This document shows positions 16,743 to 23,755 of a stretch of 26,359 bases of DNA, one piece after another. The position numbers and the translations under genes are program-made. The DNA is taken from NCBI GenBank assembly GCA_024224995.1, contig JAAENB010000179.1:1-26359 (forward strand), in the 5' to 3' direction. Positions within the stretch are counted from its first letter, which is position 1. Every line of letters begins with the position of its first letter. Origin of the DNA: a bacterium (GTDB lineage Bacteria; Spirochaetota; UBA4802; UBA5550). The notes under the pieces were generated by a model that saw only the letters and a list, made by a program, of their open reading frames with translations, was not told where the DNA came from and made no database searches.

Positions 16743-16864
16743 GGAGAGGTAATCGGCGGCCCTACGGGCCGGGTGATCAGGTAATCGATTTTTGCCGCCG
16801 GGGCGGTTTCTTTTCTTTACCGATTACCTCGCCCAAAGGGCGACCGATTACCGATTACCTCTCC
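16743..16864. repeat. 122-bp element with perfect 14-bp inverted ends
   Basis: GGAGAGGTAATCGG (16743-16756) and CCGATTACCTCTCC (16851-16864) are exact reverse complements. Inside are further copies of the same word: GGTAATCGAT at about 16780, ACCGATTACCTC at about 16819 and a partial ACCGATTA at 16843. Small hairpins GGCCC-TAC-GGGCC (about 16758-16770) and CGCCC-AAA-GGGCG (about 16830-16842) are also present. It fills the space between the thiolase stop and the next Shine-Dalgarno. Confidence 0.75.
16795..16818 (+). terminator. Possible intrinsic terminator of the thiolase gene
   Basis: A short GC-rich dyad CCGCC-GG-GGCGG (16795-16806) is followed by TTTCTTTTCTTT. The loop is tight and the stem only 4-5 bp, so efficiency is uncertain. 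It lies inside the 122-bp inverted-repeat element. Confidence 0.4.
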
Positions 16865-16877
16865 CCAGGGAGGCCCC

Positions 16878-17189
16878 ATGGCAGTATCACGGAAAGGAAG
16901 CAGAAACATTACCGTAGACGATGAAGAATTTTCCTGGAAAATTTCCCGGGACAAAGAATATATTCACCTGGTTGTAGTATACAAAGGCACCCAGGGCCGT
17001 CGGCTCCTGGTTCAATTTAAAGAAGAAGACCGTAAGGGTGATAAAAACAGCCCGGGTAAGGATATTGCTATCGGCCCGGGCCTCATTGCGAAACTCATTC
17101 GCTATGCCCGTTCCCAGGGATGGAACTTTCGTGAACCCGGAAAGGACGCTTTCAAGCTTAACCACAGTGAGATAAAAGACCTTTTGTAA
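16878..17189 (+). CDS. Small conserved-looking hypothetical protein, 103 residues
   Basis: AGGGAGG lies four bases before the ATG, a strong ribosome site. The protein is soluble: an N-terminal basic start (MAVSRKGSRNITVD), a beta-rich middle (EEFSWKISRDKEYIHLVVVY, then GRRLLVQFKEED), then GLIAKLIRYARSQGWNFREPGKDAFKLN. It resembles a group of small uncharacterised bacterial proteins with a beta-strand half followed by a helix ending in GW, but I cannot name a family or function. The gene lies between the 122-bp repeat element and the right-hand heptad repeat, within the segment bounded by the 27-bp inverted pair, so it may have arrived with the repeats or be a bystander. No membrane helix or signal is seen. 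Confidence 0.7.
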   Translation: MAVSRKGSRNITVDDEEFSWKISRDKEYIHLVVVYKGTQGRRLLVQFKEEDRKGDKNSPGKDIAIGPGLIAKLIRYARSQGWNFREPGKDAFKLNHSEIKDLL

Positions 17190-17220
17190 CTAACCGCCCC
17201 CGAGAGGGATACGCCCCCGC

Positions 17221-17247
17221 GGCAAAAAACCTCAAACCTCGAACCTT
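17221..17247 (-). repeat. Heptad repeat, right arm of the 2-kb inverted pair
   Basis: The reverse complement reads AAGGTTCGAGG, TTTGAGG, TTTTTTGCC and matches 15200-15226 at 25 of 27 bases. Nearby CGCCCCCG occurs twice (about 17195 and 17212). The stop codon of the hydrolase gene lies inside this repeat. Confidence 0.85.
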
Positions 17248-18035
17248 GAACTTTCTTTTCCTAAGGCCTCCCCTACGACCCGGTAAAACTCTTCAGGATT
17301 GTCGTTCATGGGAAAATGACCGCAGCCGGGTATGGGTATCTTTTTTACTCCTTGCAGCAGTTTCACAACATCAAGAAAAGAGTTTTTTTCTCCATAGATA
17401 TATATCTTATTGCAATCCAGTTCATAGAACAGGGCAAGCAGTTTACCGCTGCAGGTCCAATCCACCAGGGACTTTGAGCTCCGGTAAAAGGCAGCGGGGT
17501 CCGACTTCGCGATAAGTTCCGCCCAGAGCCTGGCTCCGGGTTCTTCTGACGCGGGATTCATAGTTTGCATGCGGGAAAAAAGCAGCCGTTTAAACCGTTC
17601 GTATGAAACTACCGAGACCTTTTTGCTGAGGCCGCAATCGGACCGGTAGAGGTTGCCTTCAACATTGATGAACGAAACAAGCCGGGTTTCTATTTTCCCG
17701 GCCAAAAGCAGTCCCACTGCTCCTCCCATGCTGTGAGCAACAATATGGATCTTTTTTCCCGGAAAGCGCTTCAGCAGTTCATTACAAATATCGGCATAAT
17801 CTTCCATAGTATACGAAAACTCTTCCGGCCGGGAGCTGTCGCTAAACCCGGGCAGGTCAAAGGCCAGCATTGAAAAGCGGTCAAAAGCCGGAATATCCCA
17901 GGCCGCGTCAAAGGACTCTTTCCCGCAGCCCAGGCCGTGAATAAAAAAAATCAGGTCACTCCCCCCTTCACGGTACTGAGCCGCGAGAGAGAAATCAATG
18001 CCCTGGAATTGGATGGATATAGCTTGCGCTTTCAT
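17232..18035 (-). CDS. Alpha/beta-hydrolase fold protein
   Basis: The 267-residue cytoplasmic enzyme has the classical fold markers: oxyanion region FFIHGLGCGKESF (30-42), nucleophile elbow VAHSMGGAVG (Ser102) and catalytic His240 in GCGHFPMNDNPEEF. The acid residue is less certain; YIYGEKNSFLD (212-222) offers Glu216 or Asp222. Substrate cannot be read from the sequence; esters, thioesters and lactones are all possible. The seven C-terminal residues, ESSRFEV, and the stop codon are encoded by the heptad repeat, so an earlier version probably ended elsewhere. No Shine-Dalgarno is visible before the ATG, and a possible -10 lies only 7 bp upstream, so translation may be leaderless. Convergent with the small 16878 gene; no obvious terminator lies between them. 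Confidence 0.85.
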   Translation of the reverse strand: MKAQAISIQFQGIDFSLAAQYREGGSDLIFFIHGLGCGKESFDAAWDIPAFDRFSMLAFDLPGFSDSSRPEEFSYTMEDYADICNELLKRFPGKKIHIVAHSMGGAVGLLLAGKIETRLVSFINVEGNLYRSDCGLSKKVSVVSYERFKRLLFSRMQTMNPASEEPGARLWAELIAKSDPAAFYRSSKSLVDWTCSGKLLALFYELDCNKIYIYGEKNSFLDVVKLLQGVKKIPIPGCGHFPMNDNPEEFYRVVGEALGKESSRFEV

Positions 18036-18042
18036 AACAGCA

Positions 18043-18071
18043 ATTGTATTTTATTTCACTCAGAAAGTCAC
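18043..18071 (-). promoter_or_regulatory. Possible promoter of the alpha/beta hydrolase gene, nearly leaderless
   Basis: On the minus strand: GTGACT (18071-18066), 17 bp, TACAAT (18048-18043), then 7 bp to the ATG at 18035. Transcription would begin at or next to the start codon. The -35 matches at only four of six positions. Confidence 0.4.
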
Positions 18072-18437
18072 CACTTTTATTTAAAAATTCCCCCGGTTTT
18101 CCGGGGGAAAGGTTCAACTCCGCGATCTTTTCACAGAATTTTATTTCATGCAGCGTATGCTTTGGAGCCAGGCGGTCAGTTGGATGGAGCACGCCAATAA
18201 AAGCCTTAAGACAGGCGGTAAATTCCGCCTGGTCAATGATCATCTCATGATTCTTCATTACCGGCAGGTTACACTACGGAAGAATCATTATAATCCGTAT
18301 AAAACCGGTCGATATCTACCAATGAAGGCTCTGTGGGATATTTTGGCATAACAGCGTGTTTACAGACCTTCCCGTGATTGGGAACCCTGAACAAGAAAAA
18401 AACCGTTCATTTGTACTTTTTGGCACTATAAAAAAAC
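18072..18437. other. Gene-poor stretch with two hairpins and an unidentified ORF fragment
   Basis: No gene here can be supported. Hairpin 1 (18088-18109) has a 9-bp stem, TTCCCCCGG/CCGGGGGAA, with a four-base loop; on the minus strand it is followed by TTTTTAA, so it looks like a terminator for leftward transcription, yet no leftward gene precedes it. Hairpin 2 (18212-18231) is CAGGCGG/CCGCCTG with a 6-nt loop. A plus-strand frame is open from 18085 to a TAA at 18349-18351, including WSQAVSWMEHANKSLKTGG and KNHYNPYKTGRYLPMKALW; it reads like protein but has no ribosome site and no family that I recognise. It may be a gene or transposase remnant. Confidence 0.45.
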
Positions 18438-18466
18438 TTGCATGCTCCCGACAACCGGTATATAAT
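18438..18466 (+). promoter_or_regulatory. Promoter of the chemoreceptor gene
   Basis: TTGCAT (18438-18443), 17 bp, perfect TATAAT (18461-18466). The predicted start near 18473 lies about 19 nt before the ATG at 18492. Same architecture as the promoter at 11709-11737. Confidence 0.75.
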
Positions 18467-18491
18467 GGCCTACGTATTAATGGAGATACTG

Positions 18492-20057
18492 ATGAGTAAA
18501 ACAAACACGATTTCAATTGATGATATACGTATTAAGGGTGAGATAATTGCCAACAGAATAAGACTTGTCATGGCAGTCTTTTTAGTTGGAATTGTTGCCA
18601 CAACAATCGCGGATAAATCAGCAATTGTTAAAATAATATATATCGCGTCCCTGTTATCATTTATTATATTAGCCATTATAAACATATATTTAAACAGGCA
18701 AAAAAGAAGCAATACTACCATAATGTACCTCACTTCATTTGTTGAAATAAGCATTCCCACCCTGCTGAAGCTATCCCACGCTTTTGCCGGAAGAGAACTT
18801 ATGGTGATTAACGAATCCATTATGCTGTCATTCTACTGGTTCTTATTTTTGCTTGTTATTCTACAAAACAATGTCCGGTTGACTATTTTTGCCGGTTCGG
18901 TCCTGCTAATTGAATATTTTTCCATGCTTGGGGTATCACTGTTCTACTGGCAAATCCCCTTTGGCATGGGCACCCAGATTCCGGGTCATATAATGATCGA
19001 TAACGAAATAACAAAAATCATCCTGTTTGTTTCATTTATAGGTGTTTCACTCATTATACTCAGAAATCTCAACTCTTTTGCTAAAAAAGCCATGCAGAAT
19101 GAAGAATTAGCAGTTACGAGAAGCCATTTCCTTGAAGGTATTTTCTATAAGGCAGGTAATATTTCGGAAAAATTATCCGGCGTGAACAAAGAACAGATGG
19201 AGCTTACGGAAAAATTCTCCGAGATGTCGCAGCACCAGGCTACGATTAGCGAAGAAATGATGGCCTCCTACGAAGAGCTCACCACTACTACGGAATCGAT
19301 CAACAGCGCCATGAAAGAACAAAAGAACGAAGGTATTAAAGCCAAAGAGCTGGGCACTGAACTTTCCAAAACCCAGGAAAAAGTTACCGTATCGACAAAA
19401 CAGGTTCTTCAATCGGTTTCCACCATCGTTTCTTCCGCTGACGCGTCAAAAAATAATCTCTTTAAGATGCTGGAAAAAATGGATATTATAAATAAAGGCG
19501 GAGAACAGATCAACAATTTCATTACCGTTATTAACGAAATCACCGACCAGATTAACCTGCTCTCACTTAACGCGGCTATTGAAGCTGCCAGGGCCGGTGA
19601 GCACGGCAAAGGGTTTGCTGTTGTGGCCGATGAGATTGGAAAACTTGCCACTGCCACATCGGACAATTCCAAAGAAATATCATCACAAATTACCATGATT
19701 ATTAGTGATATCAACGAAGGGATCGATATCGCCGATATTACCAAACGCTCAACTGAAGATATTTTCAAAAGTATTGAAACGATCACGAATAACCTGGATG
19801 ACGTGAAACAATCTCTGGAAAGCCAGAATGCCACGATTGATGAGGTTATTAAGCAGTCTTCTATTATCGATGAAAGAGCCGGTTCCATTTCTCACGCAAC
19901 GGATGAACAGCTCATGGCTATGGAAGAAAACGTGAAAACCATTCAAATTCTGTCGAACATGGCTGCCGATATCAATGAATATAAGAACCGGATTATTGAG
20001 CTTGCTTCCATTATAAACGATAATTCAAATGAGCTTTCTGAAATAGTCAACACCTAG
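18492..20057 (+). CDS. Methyl-accepting chemotaxis protein with a six-helix membrane domain, no HAMP
   Basis: The 521-residue chemoreceptor has about six hydrophobic helices (near 23-40, 43-67, 76-95, 108-124, 129-153, 175-192) with only short connections, so there is no large periplasmic sensor. The cytoplasmic part has no recognisable HAMP; it runs straight into a coiled coil with the conserved signalling tip [20 protein letters not shown] and [15 protein letters not shown] (about 349-386). The tip interacts with CheA and CheW. The ligand is probably sensed in or through the membrane (inference). Start chosen at ATG 18492, with GGAGA five bases upstream; the longer frame from 18438 begins inside the promoter's -35 box. 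The N-terminal pattern, [19 protein letters not shown], resembles spirochaetal membrane receptors and cyclases as I remember them. It ends 4 bp from the convergent DUF819 gene. Confidence 0.9.
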   Translation: MSKTNTISIDDIRIKGEIIANRIRLVMAVFLVGIVATTIADKSAIVKIIYIASLLSFIILAIINIYLNRQKRSNTTIMYLTSFVEISIPTLLKLSHAFAGRELMVINESIMLSFYWFLFLLVILQNNVRLTIFAGSVLLIEYFSMLGVSLFYWQIPFGMGTQIPGHIMIDNEITKIILFVSFIGVSLIILRNLNSFAKKAMQNEELAVTRSHFLEGIFYKAGNISEKLSGVNKEQMELTEKFSEMSQHQATISEEMMASYEELTTTTESINSAMKEQKNEGIKAKELGTELSKTQEKVTVSTKQVLQSVSTIVSSADASKNNLFKMLEKMDIINKGGEQINNFITVINEITDQINLLSLNAAIEAARAGEHGKGFAVVADEIGKLATATSDNSKEISSQITMIISDINEGIDIADITKRSTEDIFKSIETITNNLDDVKQSLESQNATIDEVIKQSSIIDERAGSISHATDEQLMAMEENVKTIQILSNMAADINEYKNRIIELASIINDNSNELSEIVNT

Positions 20058-20061
20058 CTGC

Positions 20062-21240
20062 CTAGCCTCCCAGCCATTTCAGAAAATACGCGTAAAATAT
20101 TCCAAGATAATTTCCTATGGCATAGCCTATTATCCCGGCTGAGAGCCCGGATATAACGATCTCTTTGTTCTTCAGTGCCGATGCCGCTACCGGTACAAAT
20201 GGCGGAGAAAAAAGCGCCGAAACCGATGTTATTATCGCGGTATCCGTGTCAATACGGAAGAGTTTGCTTAACAAGATATGAATAATCCATGAACCATACA
20301 CTACGATTGTGATAAATATCATTATGTAGGGCGCGGAAGTGAACAGCTTTGATATATCAGCCATAGACCCTACGACGAGACAAAAAATAAGAATAATATA
20401 TTGTCCCAGTTGAAAGGTCATGGGAATTCTTCGTACTGCCGGTACCAGGGACGCGAGAATTCCAAGAGTTGTTATGGTAAGCATCAGTACTGCCATATTG
20501 TACTCTTTGGGAACCACTGTATATAAGCCCCCTCCTATGGCGAAAATAAGAATTGCAAGGAATAATGCTTTTAAGAGCGGTATCATTTTTTGCCTGGTAA
20601 AAATCCCGGAGTAATCATTAACCTCAAGGGTTTCCTGAGCTGCAGGTTCATCTTCATTGGTATACACAGCCGGTTCGAATGGTTTTAGAAACTTGTTTAA
20701 AACTCTCTGCGCGAATGACAGGATAAACAAAAACCATGGCGCGCATGCCAGCATGTCTGAGGTATTGGCGAGAACAATAATGTGTTCCGGTGTATTCAGG
20801 GCAACTCCGATTGCATTTAAGTTCGGGGTTCCCCCGGTATACACACCAATTGCCATGCCTGCTATTTTCCAGGCATCCGGTATGGTATCATGAAATAAGG
20901 CGTACCCTGCTGACGCCACGATCAGTACTGCCGTGATCATGCAGACCAGTGATAAAAACGTTTTACCTGCCAGGCGGGTCCACCGTCTAATGTCCGTTGA
21001 AAACAGGATAAGCGGAATGGAAAGAGGCACGGTTATTGCCATTAGCTGTTTCTGTATTGGTGCCGCGTCTCCCGGCACCAGGCCAAGGACGCTCATAAGG
21101 ATTCCCGCTCCATAGCAGAGCATTGCCGCGCCAATCTTATCCAGGAAGGAAAACCTGCCGCAGGCATAGATTATACATGCCGGGAATAATACATAGAACA
21201 GGCATAAAAAAACAAGACTTACAATAGTAATAACACTCAT
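20062..21240 (-). CDS. DUF819-family integral membrane protein
   Basis: The 392-residue protein is almost entirely hydrophobic helices, about ten to eleven, with one charged cytoplasmic-type loop (about 190-215, NEDEPAAQETLEVND). Family-like motifs are VYTGGTPNLNAIGVAL (about 143-158) and SPPFVPVAASALKNKE with GLSAGIIGYAIGNYLG near the C-terminus. DUF819 members such as Bacillus YjcL are presumed transporters of unknown substrate. GGAG six bases before the ATG supports the start. It is the last gene of a three-gene minus-strand unit, 21 bp after the TSUP exporter gene, so it probably carries a substrate or product of the PLP enzyme. Only 4 bp separate it from the chemoreceptor gene on the other strand, and no terminator is visible between them. 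Confidence 0.85.
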   Translation of the reverse strand: MSVITIVSLVFLCLFYVLFPACIIYACGRFSFLDKIGAAMLCYGAGILMSVLGLVPGDAAPIQKQLMAITVPLSIPLILFSTDIRRWTRLAGKTFLSLVCMITAVLIVASAGYALFHDTIPDAWKIAGMAIGVYTGGTPNLNAIGVALNTPEHIIVLANTSDMLACAPWFLFILSFAQRVLNKFLKPFEPAVYTNEDEPAAQETLEVNDYSGIFTRQKMIPLLKALFLAILIFAIGGGLYTVVPKEYNMAVLMLTITTLGILASLVPAVRRIPMTFQLGQYIILIFCLVVGSMADISKLFTSAPYIMIFITIVVYGSWIIHILLSKLFRIDTDTAIITSVSALFSPPFVPVAASALKNKEIVISGLSAGIIGYAIGNYLGIFYAYFLKWLGG

Positions 21241-21261
21241 AACAACTCCACATCCATAACG

Positions 21262-22005
21262 TTATTGAATAACCAGCGAACCACCGATTACCAGCAAGAG
21301 TATATACGTCGCGATCTTAAACACCCGGTCCGGCACCGAAAGCAAGGTTCCAATATAAATTCCTGCTGCCAGTCCGGGCAACAGCATTGCCCCTGTGCCA
21401 AGAATTTCAAGCGTTATTTGTGATCCCGTAATAAATCCCGCCAGCATAACAATATTCATAATAAACCACACAAAAGAAAGTGTCCCCTTTATTGATTCCT
21501 GTGACGACAGCTGTTTGCTCGCGTAATAGACTATGAGCGGACCGCCAATCGCCAGAAGGCCGTGAAAGATCCCCCCGCTAAAAATAAAAACAAACCCCGT
21601 TACCGGTGAAAGAGTTTTCCCGGCAGTACCTCGGGCAGGTATCACTTTTACCAGTTCCACCGCGGAAATGCATATAATAAACAAACCGAGTATGGTTTTT
21701 AGAATATCTTCATTCGTATGGCTTCGTATGATGATTCCAAGAACCACCCCCACAAGCGCCAGCGGCAGTATGGTTCGTAATATTTTTCTCCATTCTATAT
21801 GCGAAAACCACTTGTAAATAAGCCAGGCGCTTTGCAGCAGCGCGAGAAAGACCAGCAGAACAATGAGCGTGTTTACGGGATAGAAATATGTTCCAATGCC
21901 AAAGGCGATAATCGTTGCCCCAAAGCCCAGGACCGATTCCACGGTATGGGCCGCTATGAGCACTCCGATCATCATAAGGGTGTTTATATGGAACGGTGAA
22001 TTCAT
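21262..22005 (-). CDS. TSUP-family permease (TauE/SafE-like exporter)
   Basis: The 247-residue protein has about eight membrane helices in two related halves, typical of the TauE/SafE family, whose known members export sulfite, sulfoacetate or other organosulfur anions. The first helix carries ESVLGFGATIIAFGIGTYF and the second half carries GGIFHGLLAIGGPLIVYYAS, the paired glycine-rich motifs of the family. The gene starts 5 bp after the stop of the PLP enzyme gene and has no clear Shine-Dalgarno (AAAATAAAAAAA precedes the ATG), so it is likely translated by coupling to the upstream gene. Substrate is not readable from sequence; the context is discussed under findings. Confidence 0.87.
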   Translation of the reverse strand: MNSPFHINTLMMIGVLIAAHTVESVLGFGATIIAFGIGTYFYPVNTLIVLLVFLALLQSAWLIYKWFSHIEWRKILRTILPLALVGVVLGIIIRSHTNEDILKTILGLFIICISAVELVKVIPARGTAGKTLSPVTGFVFIFSGGIFHGLLAIGGPLIVYYASKQLSSQESIKGTLSFVWFIMNIVMLAGFITGSQITLEILGTGAMLLPGLAAGIYIGTLLSVPDRVFKIATYILLLVIGGSLVIQ

Positions 22006-22010
22006 TTTTT

Positions 22011-23336
22011 TTATTTTAACAAATAAAGATCATTCAGGTATTTTATCGCCAAATCCTTTGCCTGTTCCCTGTTTGGCAATGTTCCCATTACGCCGTAAAT
22101 GACCGCCTCTTCCGACCGGTCCTCTTCACTCACCCGGGCCGCTTCTTTACAGGCTTCCCGGCAGTCTGCCAGGAACTCTTCAACGATTGTGCTGTGTACC
22201 GGCGAGACGGTGATATGCAAACAGGGCGGCAGGTGCTGGCTTTCCAGGTGCCAGTTCTTTTTCTTTAAGGCGTCCTGCAAATCATATATGTTGATATCAT
22301 CAGCGGCAAAAGAAAAGACCGTGGCGCCGGGGTTTCCCAGAACGTAGAGCTCCGGTATTGCATTGATCCCTTCCATAAGTTTTTCCGCGGTCTTTTTGGT
22401 GGTTTCTGTGAGCTTAACAAATCCTTCTTCTCCCAGGTAGTTCATTACGGCCCATGCCGAGGCGATTGCCCCTCCGGGCCGGGCTCCGGAGACGCAAGGA
22501 GTTCCGTATACTCCGCCGGGCCAGTCCGCGTAGGCAAAGAACTGGTGCTCCCGGAGTTCCTTGTTCCGGTACATAATAGTTGAAGCCCCTTTTGGAGTGT
22601 ACCCGTATTTATGTATATCGGCCGATATTGACTTTACCCCGGGAAGGGAGAAATCATACGCAGGTACGGGGTATCCCGCCTTTTTTAAAAACGGGAGAAT
22701 AAACCCGCCCAGGCAGGAATCGGTATGAAACCATATATTATTTTCCAGGGCTATACTCGAAAGCTCTTCTATTGAGTCCATCATGCCGTGGGGATAGGTA
22801 AAGGCGCTGCCGATCATGAGTATGGTGTTTTCATTCACTGCTTCCTCCATGAGGGTTACGTCGGCTCTGAAGTTTTCATCGACCGGAATGATCCTGGTTT
22901 TGATCCCCAGGTAGTACGCTGCCTTGTTAAATGCCGGGTGCGCTGTTACGGGCATTACCAGCTCCGGTTCGGTTATTTCCGGCTTTTCCGCCCTGGCCCA
23001 CTCCCGCGCTGTTTTTACCGCCATGAGTATGCTCTCGGACCCTCCGGAGGTCATGCTTCCTACGGCCTCTTCTCCCCGGAACAGGGTGGCAATCATCGAG
23101 AGAAGCTCTGTTTCCATTTTCAAGAGGCTGGGAAACGAAAAGGGACTGAGGGCGTTCCGGATCATGTACTCGGTATAGGCTTCTTTTGCCAGGTCTTCGA
23201 TCTCATCTCCGGCGCAGTAAATAAGGCTGAACATCCGTCCTGTTTTCCAGTCATTGTCGTTCGCTTTCATCTCTTTAAGCTGTTTGATGATATCCTCACG
23301 GCTGCGGCCTTTTTCCGGCAACGGGATCTGTTTCAT
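22011..23336 (-). CDS. Sphingosine-1-phosphate-lyase-like PLP-dependent enzyme
   Basis: The 441-residue soluble enzyme belongs to the PLP group II decarboxylase fold and looks most like sphingosine-1-phosphate lyase (which cleaves a long-chain base phosphate to fatty aldehyde and phosphoethanolamine). Seen: phosphate-binding TSGGSESILMA (96-106), ring-stacking His133 in TAHPAFNKAA, Asp206 in FHTDSCLGGF, Schiff-base Lys243 in SISADIHKYGYTPKGAS, and the lyase-like segment FFAYADWPGGVYGTP...SGARPGGAIASAW (266-295). It lacks the N-terminal membrane helix of eukaryotic lyases, as do some bacterial ones. AAGGAAG upstream supports the ATG. The alternative is an amino-acid decarboxylase (tyrosine/glutamate/aspartate type); the DWPGGVYGTP and GARPGG stretch argues for a lyase. 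It leads a tight operon with two transporters. Confidence 0.85.
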   Translation of the reverse strand: MKQIPLPEKGRSREDIIKQLKEMKANDNDWKTGRMFSLIYCAGDEIEDLAKEAYTEYMIRNALSPFSFPSLLKMETELLSMIATLFRGEEAVGSMTSGGSESILMAVKTAREWARAEKPEITEPELVMPVTAHPAFNKAAYYLGIKTRIIPVDENFRADVTLMEEAVNENTILMIGSAFTYPHGMMDSIEELSSIALENNIWFHTDSCLGGFILPFLKKAGYPVPAYDFSLPGVKSISADIHKYGYTPKGASTIMYRNKELREHQFFAYADWPGGVYGTPCVSGARPGGAIASAWAVMNYLGEEGFVKLTETTKKTAEKLMEGINAIPELYVLGNPGATVFSFAADDINIYDLQDALKKKNWHLESQHLPPCLHITVSPVHSTIVEEFLADCREACKEAARVSEEDRSEEAVIYGVMGTLPNREQAKDLAIKYLNDLYLLK

Positions 23337-23383
23337 GGCAGTTTCTTCCTTTAAGTGTTTGTTGAATTGTTTTAGTATGATAA

Positions 23384-23430
23384 ACTGTAGCGGGTTCTAC
23401 TATTTCGTCAAGGGAAATATTTACCCCTTG
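23384..23430 (-). promoter_or_regulatory. Candidate promoter of the PLP enzyme operon with an overlapping dyad
   Basis: On the minus strand, TTGACG (23411-23406), 16 bp, TACAGT (23389-23384). The dyad CAAGGG...CCCTTG (23409-23414, 23425-23430) overlaps the -35 and could be an operator or a weak terminator of the small gene upstream. The -10 is poor (four of six). Confidence 0.4.
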
Positions 23431-23439
23431 CACCTTGCT

Positions 23440-23676
23440 CTAAAACTTAAAATTCAGCTCATCTTCCAGGAACTTGATTGCCGCGTACCCTACAAGAAGC
23501 TGCCTGATTTCAAACAGGGGCACAACAGGCATCTTTTTACGGATATTAATCCCCCGGACAATCTGGCACTTCAGGAATCCAATATCGGTATAATCGAAGT
23601 TATCCAGCTCCCGGATCTTTGCGATAATTTCGTCCTTATGATCTTTAACAAAAATATGATAATGCTCTTCTGTCAT
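23440..23676 (-). CDS. Hypothetical protein, 78 residues
   Basis: GGGAGGTGG lies about six bases before the ATG at 23676, a strong ribosome site, so the longer frame from 23736 is rejected (it would also begin in the -35 box of the promoter). The protein starts MTEEHYHIFVKDHKDEIIAKIREL, then NFDYTDIGFLKCQIVRGINIRKKMPVVPLFEIRQLLVGYAAIKFLEDELNFKF. It is small, soluble and not a recognised family; the alternating pattern suggests a compact alpha/beta domain. It lies 103 bp upstream of the PLP enzyme operon on the same strand and may be its first gene. A regulatory or accessory role is possible but unsupported. Confidence 0.65.
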   Translation of the reverse strand: MTEEHYHIFVKDHKDEIIAKIRELDNFDYTDIGFLKCQIVRGINIRKKMPVVPLFEIRQLLVGYAAIKFLEDELNFKF

Positions 23677-23707
23677 AACGGCCACCTCCCGGTAAGGTTC
23701 CACTTTT

Positions 23708-23736
23708 AATATACCACAGAAAGCACGGCTATACAA
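23708..23736 (-). promoter_or_regulatory. Promoter of the 78-residue protein gene
   Basis: On the minus strand TTGTAT (23736-23731), 17 bp, TATATT (23713-23708). The start near 23701 gives a leader of about 25 nt to the ATG at 23676. The TTGNAT and 17-bp spacer match the other promoters in the window. Confidence 0.6.
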
Positions 23737-23755
23737 GTAAAAAAAGAAATTTCAA

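Noticed and set aside
17995..18258. 87-codon minus-strand frame overlapping the start of the hydrolase gene
   Set aside because: It crosses the terminator hairpin and the hydrolase start in another frame and has no ribosome site; no domain recognised.
18422..18442. Sigma-54 promoter (TGGCAC ... TTGCA) before the chemoreceptor gene
   Set aside because: The spacing between the GG and GC elements is 18 instead of 12, and a perfect sigma-70-like promoter uses the same TTGCA as its -35.
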